Positions 14,249 through 22,031 of a DNA stretch of 46,858 nucleotides are shown here, in pieces. The position numbers were made by a program, and so were the translations under genes. Source of the DNA: Streptomyces nanshensis (GTDB taxonomy: Bacteria; Actinomycetota; Actinomycetes; Streptomycetales; Streptomycetaceae); the NCBI RefSeq assembly GCF_001751255.1, contig NZ_LJGW01000107.1, forward strand, positions 1-46,858. The letters run 5' to 3'. The first letter of the stretch is position 1. Each line of letters starts with the position of its first letter. Under the pieces are notes generated by a model, which had not been told where the DNA came from, did not search any database, and saw only the letters and a list, made by a program, of their open reading frames with translations.

Positions 14249-14884
14249 TCAGTCCACGGCCGCACGGAGTTCTGTCTCCTGCGCCTTGTAGGCGTTCAGC
14301 CACTCGTGCACGGCGTGGTCGTCCGGCTCGGGCAGGTAGCTGCGCGGCTCGCGCGGCCGGCGGGGTGTACCGGGGGCGTAGTAGCCGCCGGTACGGAGCA
14401 TCCGGCCCATGGGGACGCTGATCAGGACGGCGGGCCGCGCAGCCTCGGATGCCAGGGCGTGGTCGGCGAGGCCGATGATCGAGCCGTAGACCTTCTGGTC
14501 CCGGACGTCGGTGCTGGCCTGGTGGTCCGCCGCGGCCTCGGCGCGGAGCGCCGCCCACTGGTGACGCGGCAGCGCGACGGTGCAGTAGGAGGGGACGCGC
14601 CCGTTGCGCGCCGGGGACAGCAGGGTGTAGCCGGTCGTGGTGCGCCGCCCGCTCAGCGGCGGGTGCAGGACCCTGACGGCGGAGCGGACGGCGGCCTGCT
14701 CGTCGGCGCATCCGCCGCTCCCTCGTTCTGCCAGGCACGGGCCGGTGGCCGGCAGCGCCTCCCACATCCACGCGCCCGCCGGGATCTGGCTGATCGTCGC
14801 GACAGCGGTGTCCCAGTACAGAAGGGCGCCGTCCGGGCCCAGGGTCCATCCGGCGGGCAGGTCGTCCCCGACTGACGTTGGCAT
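14249..14884 (-). CDS. Hypothetical protein, 211 aa, head of the minus-strand series
   Basis: ATG at 14884 is preceded by GAGAGGAAGCGA. The protein begins MPTSVGDDLPAGWTLGPDG, has a Trp-rich strand (YWDTAVATISQIPAGAW), a Cys pair near residue 50 and a proline-rich segment before a helical C-terminus. No family recognised. It is the first gene leftward from the palindrome at 14946-14977, so it is likely controlled there, divergently from the 15132 gene. Confidence 0.65.
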   Translation of the reverse strand: MPTSVGDDLPAGWTLGPDGALLYWDTAVATISQIPAGAWMWEALPATGPCLAERGSGGCADEQAAVRSAVRVLHPPLSGRRTTTGYTLLSPARNGRVPSYCTVALPRHQWAALRAEAAADHQASTDVRDQKVYGSIIGLADHALASEAARPAVLISVPMGRMLRTGGYYAPGTPRRPREPRSYLPEPDDHAVHEWLNAYKAQETELRAAVD

Positions 14885-14945
14885 GCCTGGTCGCTTCCTC
14901 TCGTCTCGGCGCCCGGTTCGCTGACCCGTCGTCATGTCCGGTTTA

Positions 14946-14977
14946 TCGCCTCGGATATGGCATCTTATCCGAGGCGA
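14946..14977. promoter_or_regulatory. Inverted repeat operator between divergent genes
   Basis: TCGCCTCGGATA (14946-14957) and TATCCGAGGCGA (14966-14977) are perfect 12-bp arms around an 8-bp spacer. The site is 62 bp before the leftward ATG at 14884 and 155 bp before the rightward GTG at 15132. This geometry fits one dimeric regulator controlling both directions. Confidence 0.6.
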
Positions 14978-15020
14978 CAACTTGCCGAGGATCATGCAAT
15001 ACGACGTGTGCATGACAGGG

Positions 15021-15048
15021 TTGTCATTGTGTGAACCGCCGCGATACT
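15021..15048 (+). promoter_or_regulatory. Probable promoter for the 15132 gene
   Basis: TTGTCA (15021-15026) and GATACT (15043-15048) are separated by 16 bp and resemble vegetative -35 and -10 boxes. The -35 box is the right arm of a small repeat, TGACA-GGGT-TGTCA. Transcription would start near 15055, leaving a leader of about 75 bases. Confidence 0.4.
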
Positions 15049-15131
15049 CGTACACACGTGCGATTTCAAGGGTGTTCCGGGAGCCCTCCGCGTACGGGCC
15101 CGGTGACGGCAGCGGATGCCAGAATCCCCAC

Positions 15132-15998
15132 GTGAGCCCACCGCGCACCCCGTCCGGCGGGACCGGCCGCCCGCGCCGCCGGCCATCTGAGCCGGACGGC
15201 TTCGACCCGACCGCCCCGCTGACCAGCGCCCGGCCCACCGTCGGCGACGTCGACGTCGCCGCGCTGCTGCGCGACCTGGTCGCCCTGCACGAGAAGGGCG
15301 GCGACCCGTACGTGCACCGGATGCCCGAGCCCGAGCCCGACCTCGCGCTCGGCGTGCTGCGGCACGCAAAGGTCCACAACCACCGCCTCCGCCCCGCCGC
15401 GGTGCGCAAGCAGGCCGCGCTGATCCGCACCAAGCTGTGGCGGCACCTGGAAGAGCGGGCGCCGGTAGAGCAGTCCGCCGGCGCGGAGGATGCGCTCGAC
15501 GCCGGCGCCGAACTCGCCGAGTTGGCCGAACCGTTGGCCCTGAGCAGCAACGAGCCCGCCGACAAGCGGAAGGTCAAGGGGGCCGTGCACAACAAGCTCA
15601 AGCGCCTCAAGGGCGCGGCGCTGGGCACCGACGCCGACGGTCGCCCCCTGCGGCTCACGCCGCAGGCCGTACGGGCGGCCGAGGAGAGCTACGCGAAGGC
15701 GGAGCGCGCCGCCCTCGCCCGCACCAGGGCCGCGCTCGCCGAACAGGAGGCCGTACGCGCCCGGGCCCGCGAACTCCTGGCCCGCCGCGAGCAGATCGAG
15801 GCGAACGACACCGCCGACGAGTACGGGGAGCTGTGGGCCGCGTTCTGGCTGGAGCACATCGCCACCCTCCTGCGCGGCCCGGACGGCGAAGAGGACTCCG
15901 AGCCCAGCGAGACCCGGCAGACCGCGCTCGCCTCGGCCGTCGACGCCCTCACCCGCCACCTCGGAAAGACGAAACCCGTCGCCGGAGGCGAGCCGTGA
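15132..15998 (+). CDS. Coiled-coil hypothetical protein, 288 aa
   Basis: GTG at 15132 is preferred because coding sense starts there and the promoter and operator lie upstream; the frame is open further left. The N-terminal 35 residues are Pro/Arg-rich, then DVDVAALLRDLVALHEKGGD begins a helical body. Residues about 190-250 form a continuous charged coiled coil. A conserved-looking acidic C-terminal helix follows. No enzymatic motif is visible; a structural or partition-like role is possible but not supported. Confidence 0.6.
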   Translation: MSPPRTPSGGTGRPRRRPSEPDGFDPTAPLTSARPTVGDVDVAALLRDLVALHEKGGDPYVHRMPEPEPDLALGVLRHAKVHNHRLRPAAVRKQAALIRTKLWRHLEERAPVEQSAGAEDALDAGAELAELAEPLALSSNEPADKRKVKGAVHNKLKRLKGAALGTDADGRPLRLTPQAVRAAEESYAKAERAALARTRAALAEQEAVRARARELLARREQIEANDTADEYGELWAAFWLEHIATLLRGPDGEEDSEPSETRQTALASAVDALTRHLGKTKPVAGGEP

Positions 15999-16013
15999 GG
16001 TAACCTCTTGTCC

Positions 16014-16103
16014 TCACCGCGGACATCGCGTCTGCGGCTCCGTTGCGGCCTGCAGGGCACGGGCCCGCCCACCAATCACCGCGGACATCGCGTCTGCGGC
16101 TCC
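16014..16103. repeat. Two exact 28-bp direct repeats, 62-bp period
   Basis: A 28-bp sequence starting TCACCGCGGACATCGCG occurs at 16014-16041 and identically at 16076-16103; similarity extends several bases further (CGTTGCGG against CATTGGGG). Each copy is partly self-complementary (CCGC with GCGG). The 34-bp interval makes it look like a two-repeat CRISPR unit, but the repeat is unlike the array at 5975-6322. It sits just before the 16139 gene and may equally be a tandem binding site for its product. Confidence 0.6.
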
Positions 16104-16138
16104 ATTGGGGCAAACACCACGCCGTACGGAGAAGGACC

Positions 16139-16918
16139 ATGGACGAACAGCGCGTCGTGACCGCGTATCAGGGCGACGCCACATGCCGAGAGATCGCCGC
16201 TGACATCGGCTGTCACGAAGCAACGATCCGGCGCACGCTCGACCGGCACAACGTCCGGCGACGGCCCCCCGGAAGCCGCCCCCAGCTCCTCGACGACGAA
16301 GCCCTCGTCACCGCACGGGAGACCGAAGGACTCACCTGGGAGGCCCTGGGCCTGCGTTTCGGGCTGAGCTGGAGCGGCGCCCGCAAGCGGTACCGGCGGG
16401 TACTTCGTCAACAGGGTCGGAGCGAGCCCCCGCGCGTACCGAAGCTGACCGCTGAAGAAACGCAACAACTGCGCACAGCGTGGCGCAGCTACACACGAAG
16501 GTTCGGCTCCACCGCCGCCCACGCCCTGCTGAACCACCTGCACCACGACAGAAAGTTGCCCTGGCCTCAACTCGCCGCCCCTCTGGGCGTAGATGAAGGC
16601 ACCGTACGGCGGGTCGCCCACTCTGTCGTGACAGTCCCGCTTGAGCCCACCGCCGAGCAACGTCGACTCCTTCTGCTCACGTGGCGCCGCTACCGCGCAG
16701 GCGCCATCCCAAGCCGTCAGGTCAGTCAGGTCCTGAATGATCTCGCGTCCGAAGGGGTGGGCATCAGGCCCATGGCCCGCATCATCGGGCTGAACCACGG
16801 CTCCATCCTGCACCGTCTCAACTGCTTGGGACGGCGCCCTCGCATAGCAGCCCGCTCCACAGCAGAACCCCCGAGCGGTTCCGGGGCTTCGGGACACGAC
16901 GAGGCCCTACACGCTTGA
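16139..16918 (+). CDS. Multi-HTH DNA-binding protein
   Basis: 259 aa; ATG at 16139 with AGAAGGA upstream. At least four helix-turn-helix-like units follow one another: CREIAADIGCHEATIRRTL (about residue 18), GLTWEALGLRFGLSWSGARK (about 62), LPWPQLAAPLGVDEGTVRRV (about 140) and GIRPMARIIGLNHGSILHRL (about 200). Such repeats resemble resolvase- or transposase-type HTH modules without a catalytic domain, so it is likely a DNA-binding regulator or structural protein. The exact 28-bp repeats immediately upstream are its obvious candidate target. Confidence 0.65.
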   Translation: MDEQRVVTAYQGDATCREIAADIGCHEATIRRTLDRHNVRRRPPGSRPQLLDDEALVTARETEGLTWEALGLRFGLSWSGARKRYRRVLRQQGRSEPPRVPKLTAEETQQLRTAWRSYTRRFGSTAAHALLNHLHHDRKLPWPQLAAPLGVDEGTVRRVAHSVVTVPLEPTAEQRRLLLLTWRRYRAGAIPSRQVSQVLNDLASEGVGIRPMARIIGLNHGSILHRLNCLGRRPRIAARSTAEPPSGSGASGHDEALHA

Positions 16919-17124
16919 GCACGATGCCCGCAGAGCAATGAAGCCGGGACGAGGGCATCCGGCCGGTATCTCGCTTCGCGCTCTGGGACCGCTCGGGTCG
17001 AGCCGGGCCGCGATGAGGAATTCCGCCACCTGCACGAAGACCTCCACGCGGTATGGGAACGGGCCCGCGACTACGCCGGCGCGGTCGCCGCCCTCCTGCG
17101 GCACTCAAGCGGCCGCCCGGACTG
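16919..17124 (+). pseudogene. Gene remnant in frame after the multi-HTH stop
   Basis: After the TGA at 16916-16918 the same frame stays open to a TGA at 17122-17124 and ends in strongly protein-like sequence (EEFRHLHEDLHAVWERARDY then AGAVAALLRHSSGRPD). No ATG, GTG or TTG start lies in this frame, so it is either the tail of a lost gene or was once joined to the preceding protein and separated by a stop mutation. The rest of this 349-bp gap holds only two hairpins. Confidence 0.4.
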
Positions 17125-17170
17125 ACACGTCCGGTTATCCCGCAGCGCCATTGCGGGCACCGATGACACG

Positions 17171-17218
17171 ACGAAGCCCCGTAGGAACCACGGCAGCCGC
17201 CACACCCCGGGGCTTCGT
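17171..17218. terminator. Convergent terminator hairpin
   Basis: ACGAAGCCCCG (17171-17181) pairs perfectly with CGGGGCTTCGT (17208-17218) across a 26-base loop. It lies between rightward genes ending at 16918/17124 and the leftward gene ending at 17268, where a bidirectional terminator is expected. A smaller stem, CCCGCA/TGCGGG, precedes it at 17139-17157. Confidence 0.55.
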
Positions 17219-17267
17219 TCCTCCGCTGGCGTCCTGTCCGTCCAGAAGTGTGCTGGGCTGTCCTCCC

Positions 17268-17582
17268 CTACCGGCCGCCGATCGCACGGATCACCTCCGC
17301 CGCGTCCTGATCGCCACGCAACGACACGTCGACGGCGAGGATCGACAGCTTGCTGGCCATCACCATCAGCAGGCTCGGCAGAATGCACTCCTCGTCGGAA
17401 CCAGCAGCAGCGATCCGAGCGAACGACTTCTCCAGCTCGGCGGCGAACTCCTCCTCGATGGCGGCGCCCTCCTCCTGCGGAGTCCTGGCCGAAGGAACGG
17501 TGAGCTGTTCCATGCCGCGATCAGCCATCAGGCTGGCCAGGCGAACACACTCCTGATCAAGAACTGCCATGTCGACGTGCAC
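17268..17582 (-). CDS. Small helical hypothetical protein
   Basis: 104 aa; GTG at 17582 has GAAGGAG at the right distance (an internal ATG at 17570 is less well placed). The product is acidic and almost entirely helical, with two hydrophobic helices (DQECVRLASLMAD and ILPSLLMVMASKLSIL). No family recognised. It lies 104 bp downstream of the 266-aa gene on the same strand and may share its transcript. Confidence 0.6.
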   Translation of the reverse strand: MHVDMAVLDQECVRLASLMADRGMEQLTVPSARTPQEEGAAIEEEFAAELEKSFARIAAAGSDEECILPSLLMVMASKLSILAVDVSLRGDQDAAEVIRAIGGR

Positions 17583-17686
17583 GAGACTCCTTCACGGTCT
17601 GCGGGCGTCCTGCATACCGGGCAGCACTGACAAGCCGCACGTCTTCCACAACGAGCCATCCCACACGGAGGTTCGGAAACACTCAC

Positions 17687-18487
17687 TCAGAACGGCGGAT
17701 CGATGTCGAAGTCGCAGCCGAGTTCGATGGACGGAGACGGCGGGTCCTCCGACGGCGTCGCTGCGTCGGCCGGCTCCGTCGACTGCTGGTCGGCGTGCTG
17801 GTTGAGGAGATCGGCGAGCTGCTGCGCGGAGTCGAGGACGCTGTGCAGGTCGTGCTGCGAGGAGTTCGCGTCGCGAGTCCAGTCGTGTTCAGCCAGCGCG
17901 TCGGAGGTGAGGCCGTCCGCGGCCAGTTCCTGGGCGTACTGCTCCAGCACCGGTTGCCGAGCCTCTACCTCTTCGCGCTCCATCGCGAACGTCTTCTGTT
18001 CATCCTCCAGTCGCTGCGTGACCTCGCCGATCTCCCGGAGCCGTTCCTCGTACTGCTCCTGGGTGAGATCCCCCTGTTCGAAGTCCTCGCGGGCGTCCTC
18101 GGCTTGGTCGGCGAGCTCCCACAGCTCCCGCCCTACCTCGACCTCTCGATCGGCCCACTCCGGGATCTGTTTCCTCAGTTCCTCTTCGAACTGCATCTGC
18201 TCGCCCAGCTCGGTCGGCGCGTCGTCCTCGGTGAGGGCTCGCCAGAACTCCTTTGCCGAGATTCCACTGTCGCCTGCGGTGACCGGCTCGATCGCCCCGG
18301 AGCCGCGCTCGGCCCACACCTCTTCGTGTTCCGTGTCCCGGATGTAGCCGCGGGTGTAGTGCGTGTCTCCGACCGTCTTGGATTCCATGACCTCCTTGTC
18401 GTCGAAGAAGTGCAATATCTCGGAGAGTTCCTCCGCAGCGGGAAGTTCGGGAGTGTCGCGTTGCGGTTCTTCTCGGTTCTCGGACAT
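17687..18487 (-). CDS. Acidic coiled-coil hypothetical protein
   Basis: 266 aa from ATG at 18487, with GGGGAG upstream; the frame runs further but loses coding character. It is highly acidic (Asp/Glu-rich), begins MSENREEPQRDTPELPAAEE and holds a long coiled coil from about residue 115 to 185. No enzyme motif. It is divergent from the recombinase-like gene at 18720, sharing a 232-bp control region. Confidence 0.65.
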   Translation of the reverse strand: MSENREEPQRDTPELPAAEELSEILHFFDDKEVMESKTVGDTHYTRGYIRDTEHEEVWAERGSGAIEPVTAGDSGISAKEFWRALTEDDAPTELGEQMQFEEELRKQIPEWADREVEVGRELWELADQAEDAREDFEQGDLTQEQYEERLREIGEVTQRLEDEQKTFAMEREEVEARQPVLEQYAQELAADGLTSDALAEHDWTRDANSSQHDLHSVLDSAQQLADLLNQHADQQSTEPADAATPSEDPPSPSIELGCDFDIDPPF

Positions 18488-18659
18488 CTGGCGCTCCCCA
18501 CCGTCTCGTCGATACGCGGCAGTTCCAGCGTGCCGAGGCCCCGTCAGCGGTCCAAGCTTCGATGGGCTGAGGACGGAAATCTCCCCCGGCCTTTCGGCGG
18601 CCTCCTCCCCGCCACCGGTCGGGCCGTGACCCGGACAGCGTCCGCGGGCAGTCGGCACG

Positions 18660-18686
18660 GCAGACGGGGGGCCGACGGCCGTCTGC
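18660..18686. promoter_or_regulatory. Inverted repeat in divergent intergenic region
   Basis: GCAGACGG (18660-18667) and CCGTCTGC (18679-18686) are perfect 8-bp arms around 11 bp, located 34 bp before the 18720 start in the gap (18488-18719) between divergent genes. Operator function is a guess from position. Confidence 0.3.
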
Positions 18687-18719
18687 ACGTCCAGCTCGCC
18701 GTACGGAACAATCGGCCCT

Positions 18720-19628
18720 GTGGCCACGTACCCCGCGATCGAAGATCTCGACCTGGTCCTCGACAGGCTCGGCGGCACCGGTGAAGCCCGGCGCCGGCAA
18801 CTGCGCTGGGTACGGGGCGAGTTGCAGCGGGCGCTGGACCAGGGTGCTCTTCCGGTGACCGCCCGCCGGAGCTTGCGGCGCATGCTCGAGGAACCGGCGC
18901 TGGGCGCGTACGTACGACTCGCCGAATCCGGTGCTCTGCGGCAGCGGATCGTGGCCGGAGGCACTCCGCCCACCACGGCGACGAGCAACGCCGCGCGGCT
19001 CCAGTGTCTCGACCTGCTGCGGGAGACCGTCGGTCTCCCGGTGCTGCACTTGGGCAGCGGCGCGATGCCGCTGCGCGAGGCAGCCGATGCGTCGGTCCTC
19101 ACCGCGTTGCGCCGTCAGCTCGATCAGTATCTGGGCGGGCCGATGTCGCCGGGGCTGACCCGGCTGACGGCCTTGCTCGCGGTCGAGCTGGACACCGCGG
19201 CCCGTAGCGGTGAGCTGGCCGCGCTGCGCACCACGCACCTCGCTCCGGAGGGCACCGAGGTGTACATCGAGCGCCGCCCGCAGCACGGGACCGGCCAGGC
19301 TGCGGACGAGCCGGGAGAGTGGATCACCACCTCCGCGCTGACCCGTGCCGCTCTGGAGCGGTGGCTCCCCGTACGGCACAGCTTGGTGCAGCGCTCCCAC
19401 GGCACCTCGAAGCTGTGGGTGTCGCTCCGGTGGAATCACACCGGGGTCTCCGAAGAGGAGACACCGACGATCCGCCCGCCAGGCATGCCGCTGGAGGAGA
19501 ACGGCCTCATCAGCTCCTACCGGCGCGGCCGCCAGCGATACACGGGCCTTCGCTCCCTGCTACCGCCCAAGCTGGAGCGGCTACGGCGAGCCGTCGAAGC
19601 TGCACATCAGCAGCACGCCACGACGTAG
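18720..19628 (+). CDS. Tyrosine recombinase-like protein lacking C-terminal active site
   Basis: 302 aa from GTG at 18720; no strong ribosome site. Residues 140-185 read like the first catalytic box of a phage-type integrase (LTALLAVELDTAARSGELAALRTTHL, Arg162 with Gly-Glu). The HxxR, the Trp/His and the nucleophilic Tyr expected in the last 100 residues are not visible; instead there is SSYRRGRQRYTGLRSLLPPK. It is therefore probably a non-catalytic DNA-binding relative or an inactivated recombinase. It converges with the DNA ligase gene. Confidence 0.5.
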   Translation: MATYPAIEDLDLVLDRLGGTGEARRRQLRWVRGELQRALDQGALPVTARRSLRRMLEEPALGAYVRLAESGALRQRIVAGGTPPTTATSNAARLQCLDLLRETVGLPVLHLGSGAMPLREAADASVLTALRRQLDQYLGGPMSPGLTRLTALLAVELDTAARSGELAALRTTHLAPEGTEVYIERRPQHGTGQAADEPGEWITTSALTRAALERWLPVRHSLVQRSHGTSKLWVSLRWNHTGVSEEETPTIRPPGMPLEENGLISSYRRGRQRYTGLRSLLPPKLERLRRAVEAAHQQHATT

Positions 19629-19686
19629 CCGACTCTGGCAGCTCGCCTGTCTCTCGCCGGGTGATGAGAATCGCATGGGCTTGTTA

Positions 19687-20292
19687 TTAGCGCGCATCCC
19701 AGTGCTTCACCTTCCGCCACTGCCGGGAGCCTCCCAGGTACGCACCGTCAAGATGCTTGACCACCAGGCCCTCGATGCCGACGTCGGGCCTGTACCTCTC
19801 CCACCACGCCAGAGCGATCGCGCGGTCCGTCGTCGCGGGCACAGGCTGGATCGGAGGCGCGAGGTCGAGCTGCAGCAGCCGGACACGGCGCTCACGGTAG
19901 GGGCGGGTCCGCCAGTCGGCCCCGTCGGCCTCCAGCACGTCGAAAGCGGCGTACGACGCCGGCAGTTCGTGGGCAAGCGCCGCCGCTCGGCGCGGGTGAG
20001 AGAGCGCACGCCGCTGTACGGCGAAGAAGTCGACGCGGCCCCGGTGCCAGATGACCAATTCGCCGTCGAGCACCAGCCCCGGTGGCAGGGCCTGCGCGGC
20101 GCGCACAAGGTCCGGGAAGCGGTCGCTGATCAGCCGCCCGGAACGGGCCTGCAGCACGGTTCCGCCCGCCTCGTCCCGGAAGAGCAGCGCTCGCCAGCCG
20201 TCCAGCTTGATCTCGAACGACCACGGCCCCGGTGGGGGCATGCCGCGCTCGCGACGGGCGAGCGCGACGGGCAAGGGCGGAGCGAGCAGCAC
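19687..20292 (-). CDS. ATP-dependent DNA ligase, adenylation domain only
   Basis: 201 aa if GTG at 20292 is used (GTGAGG eight bases upstream); a TTG at 20364 is possible. Ligase motifs are clear: motif I SFEIKLDGWR with nucleophile K29, motif III LDGELVIW with E78, motif IV IEGLVVK and motif V RQWRKVK at the very end. It should form the ligase-AMP intermediate. The C-terminal OB-fold domain needed for nick sealing is missing: a TAA follows directly after motif V. It is truncated, or a minimal adenylating protein working with a partner. Confidence 0.75.
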   Translation of the reverse strand: MLLAPPLPVALARRERGMPPPGPWSFEIKLDGWRALLFRDEAGGTVLQARSGRLISDRFPDLVRAAQALPPGLVLDGELVIWHRGRVDFFAVQRRALSHPRRAAALAHELPASYAAFDVLEADGADWRTRPYRERRVRLLQLDLAPPIQPVPATTDRAIALAWWERYRPDVGIEGLVVKHLDGAYLGGSRQWRKVKHWDAR

Positions 20293-20389
20293 ATCTCCAA
20301 CCTCACCGTAGGGGCGGTTCGCTCGCGCGTGCGGTCGACCGTACGGGTGTACGGACGCCAACAAGGCCCCATGTTCCCCAGATGAGTGT

Positions 20390-20533
20390 CTACTTCGCCG
20401 GCGAGCCGGATCCGGGGCATTTCGCCGTTTTCCCCTTCGGCTGGTGCAGAGGCGTCGGCTGTCCCTTCTTGGCGGACGTCCGGGCCCCGCACTGGGGGCA
20501 GTCTGCGTGTAAGCGGGCGGGATCCACGGTCAT
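20390..20533 (-). CDS. 47-aa zinc-knuckle protein
   Basis: ATG at 20533 is preceded by GGAGGACCCC. The product MTVDPARLHADCPQCGARTS continues for 27 more residues with a third Cys (AKCPGSG) before a TAG. C-x2-C plus a distal Cys and a His suggests a small zinc-binding protein. Codon 8 is TTA (bldA-dependent in Streptomyces). It is 33 bp after the stop of the 135-aa gene, in the same direction. Confidence 0.6.
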   Translation of the reverse strand: MTVDPARLHADCPQCGARTSAKKGQPTPLHQPKGKTAKCPGSGSPAK

Positions 20534-20566
20534 GGGGTCCTCCATATCGGGGCCCGGCCGCCGCGG

Positions 20567-20974
20567 CTACAGCAGCAGCATGTGTGTTTTCCGGCCGCTG
20601 TGCCATTCCACGCCGAGCCCGGGGTGCATGCTGGTTTGGTCGTAGGCGTAGGCCCGAGCCATCTCCTTATTGCCCGCTGACGCGAGGATGCACGCGAGGA
20701 GTTGGGCGGTCTGCCGGTCGCGGACTCCTCTCGGCGCCGGACGCGGCTCGATCAACGCGGGCGGCTCGCCTTCGACGACCTTTTCCGGCGCTTCAAGATC
20801 TTCACCCTGCGGAGTCACCATCGTGATCGCGTGCCGAACGGTGACCCCCGACGTCAGCCGTACCTCGATGCCGAGCGGCCGTCGGGTGCCGTCGCGGTAC
20901 GGCTCAGCGCTTGCCACTTCTGGCGCGCTCCGGTACGCCGCCACGGCGAACTCCTGGAACCTCTCATTGCGCAT
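20567..20974 (-). CDS. Hypothetical protein, 135 aa
   Basis: ATG at 20974 follows GGAGAGGAGCGACGACGT. The product begins MRNERFQEFAVAAYRSAPEV and has a strand-rich middle (GIEVRLTSGVTVRHAITMVT) and a helical C-terminus ending HSGRKTHMLLL. No known family. It lies between the small membrane proteins and the zinc-knuckle gene, all on the minus strand. Confidence 0.6.
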   Translation of the reverse strand: MRNERFQEFAVAAYRSAPEVASAEPYRDGTRRPLGIEVRLTSGVTVRHAITMVTPQGEDLEAPEKVVEGEPPALIEPRPAPRGVRDRQTAQLLACILASAGNKEMARAYAYDQTSMHPGLGVEWHSGRKTHMLLL

Positions 20975-21123
20975 ACGTCGTCGCTCCTCTCCGCAGACGG
21001 CCAGTGTAGAAAAGCCAACGCGCCGGTCGAGCCCAGCACTTGCAGACCGCCCCGTTGCCGAGAGGCCATGCGACGGGTACGTCTTCGCCCAACCATCACC
21101 GGCGAGGTGGGATGCGGCCGGTG

Positions 21124-21420
21124 TCAGGGCTTGTCCTGGGTGGTGTCGCGGCGGCGGACGCGTATGGCGACGATGAGGCCGAAGACGGCCACGAGGAAGT
21201 AGAGGACCGGGAGCCACGTGGCGGCGTCGGCCGTGATGGTCCGTTCGCCGGAGGCGATGTATAAACCTGCCCCGGCCGCTTGGGCGAGGGCGTGCAGCAG
21301 GAAGCGGCCCCAGGGGGGCGTGTCGCTGTAGCCGCGCCGGATCACCGGGACCAGGAGAAGCACCCCGAGGAGGGACACCCCCGCCGCGAGCCACGCGCAC
21401 GGGATGAGGACGTCAGGCAC
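21124..21420 (-). CDS. Small membrane protein D of a tandem set
   Basis: 98 aa, GTG at 21420 overlapping the stop of the previous gene by a few bases. Three transmembrane segments are visible: an N-terminal LAAGVSLLGVLLLVPVI, a central one around LAQAAGAGLYIASG and a C-terminal LYFLVAVFGLIVAI, ending in basic residues. It is clearly a duplicate of the 90-aa neighbour (VIRRGYSDTPPWGRFLL in both). Function unknown. Confidence 0.65.
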   Translation of the reverse strand: MPDVLIPCAWLAAGVSLLGVLLLVPVIRRGYSDTPPWGRFLLHALAQAAGAGLYIASGERTITADAATWLPVLYFLVAVFGLIVAIRVRRRDTTQDKP

Positions 21421-21705
21421 GGTTCTTCTCCATGGGGTCGCGGCGTCCGAGGCGTATGGCGACGATGAGTGGGAAGACACCGCAGAGGAAGTGGAATCCT
21501 GGGAGCCACGTGGCGGCGACGCCGGAGGCGATGTATAAACCGGCGGCTGACCACTGGGCGAGGCCGTTCAGCAGGAACCGGCCCCAGGGGGGCGTGTCGC
21601 TGTAGCCGCGCCGGATCACCGGGACCAGGGGAAGCACCCCGAGGAGGGACACCCCCGCCGCGCACAGGATGAGGACGTCAGGCACGGTTCTTCTCCATGG
21701 GGTCG
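21206..21705. repeat. Tandem gene duplication, two copies
   Basis: About 190 bp at 21248-21440 is repeated at 21522-21705 with few differences. The repeat covers most of two adjacent membrane genes and their shared junction, including the block that encodes the MEKNRA end of one gene and the GTGCCTGACGTC start of the next. High identity implies recent duplication or ongoing homogenisation. Confidence 0.75.
21413..21685 (-). CDS. Small membrane protein C of a tandem set
   Basis: 90 aa, GTG at 21685, overlapping both neighbours. Paralogue of the 98-aa gene, with a shortened middle (no RTITADAA segment). Segments AAGVSLLGVLPLVPVI, LAQWSAAGLYIASGVAA and FHFLCGVFPLIVAI look membrane-spanning. Its C-terminus DPMEKNRA is also the C-terminus of the next gene upstream, showing that the gene junction was duplicated. 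Confidence 0.65.
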   Translation of the reverse strand: MPDVLILCAAGVSLLGVLPLVPVIRRGYSDTPPWGRFLLNGLAQWSAAGLYIASGVAATWLPGFHFLCGVFPLIVAIRLGRRDPMEKNRA

Positions 21706-22031
21706 TCGGTGTCGTGCTGGGGAGTCCTGCGTCCCGCGCGCGTGGCTGCTACGACGACGAGGACGACGGAGGCGGCGGCGAGGGCGACGGGCAGGTACGC
21801 GGCGGTGGTGTCGAGACCCTGGGTCAGGGCGGCCGCGGCGGTGTCGGCGGGTGCGGGCGTGGGCTCGGTGGAGCGGGCGGCCCACAGCAGTCCGCCGCTG
21901 GCGGCGAAGGCGAGGAGTACGGCGAGGAGCCCGCTCCTCGGCGCAGGGCTGCGGCCTCTGAGTACGGGAATCAGGGTGAGCCCCGCACCGAGGGCCAGCA
22001 CACATGCGGCGATGATCAAGAGGTTATGCAC
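21678..22031 (-). CDS. Small membrane protein B of a tandem set
   Basis: 117 aa, GTG at 22031, overlapping the upstream stop by eight bases. Four hydrophobic stretches: IIAACVLALGAGLTLIPVL, GLLAVLLAFAASGGLLWAA, a linker rich in Thr/Ala/Pro, and YLPVALAAASVVLVVVAA. It ends DDPMEKNRA like its downstream neighbour. Overall design (small, three or four helices, basic end) matches the other three proteins in the row. Confidence 0.65.
   Translation of the reverse strand: MHNLLIIAACVLALGAGLTLIPVLRGRSPAPRSGLLAVLLAFAASGGLLWAARSTEPTPAPADTAAAALTQGLDTTAAYLPVALAAASVVLVVVAATRAGRRTPQHDTDDPMEKNRA

Noticed and set aside
16014..16103. Second CRISPR array
   Set aside because: Only two repeats, unlike the other array's repeat, and placed as an operator would be; kept as a repeat instead.
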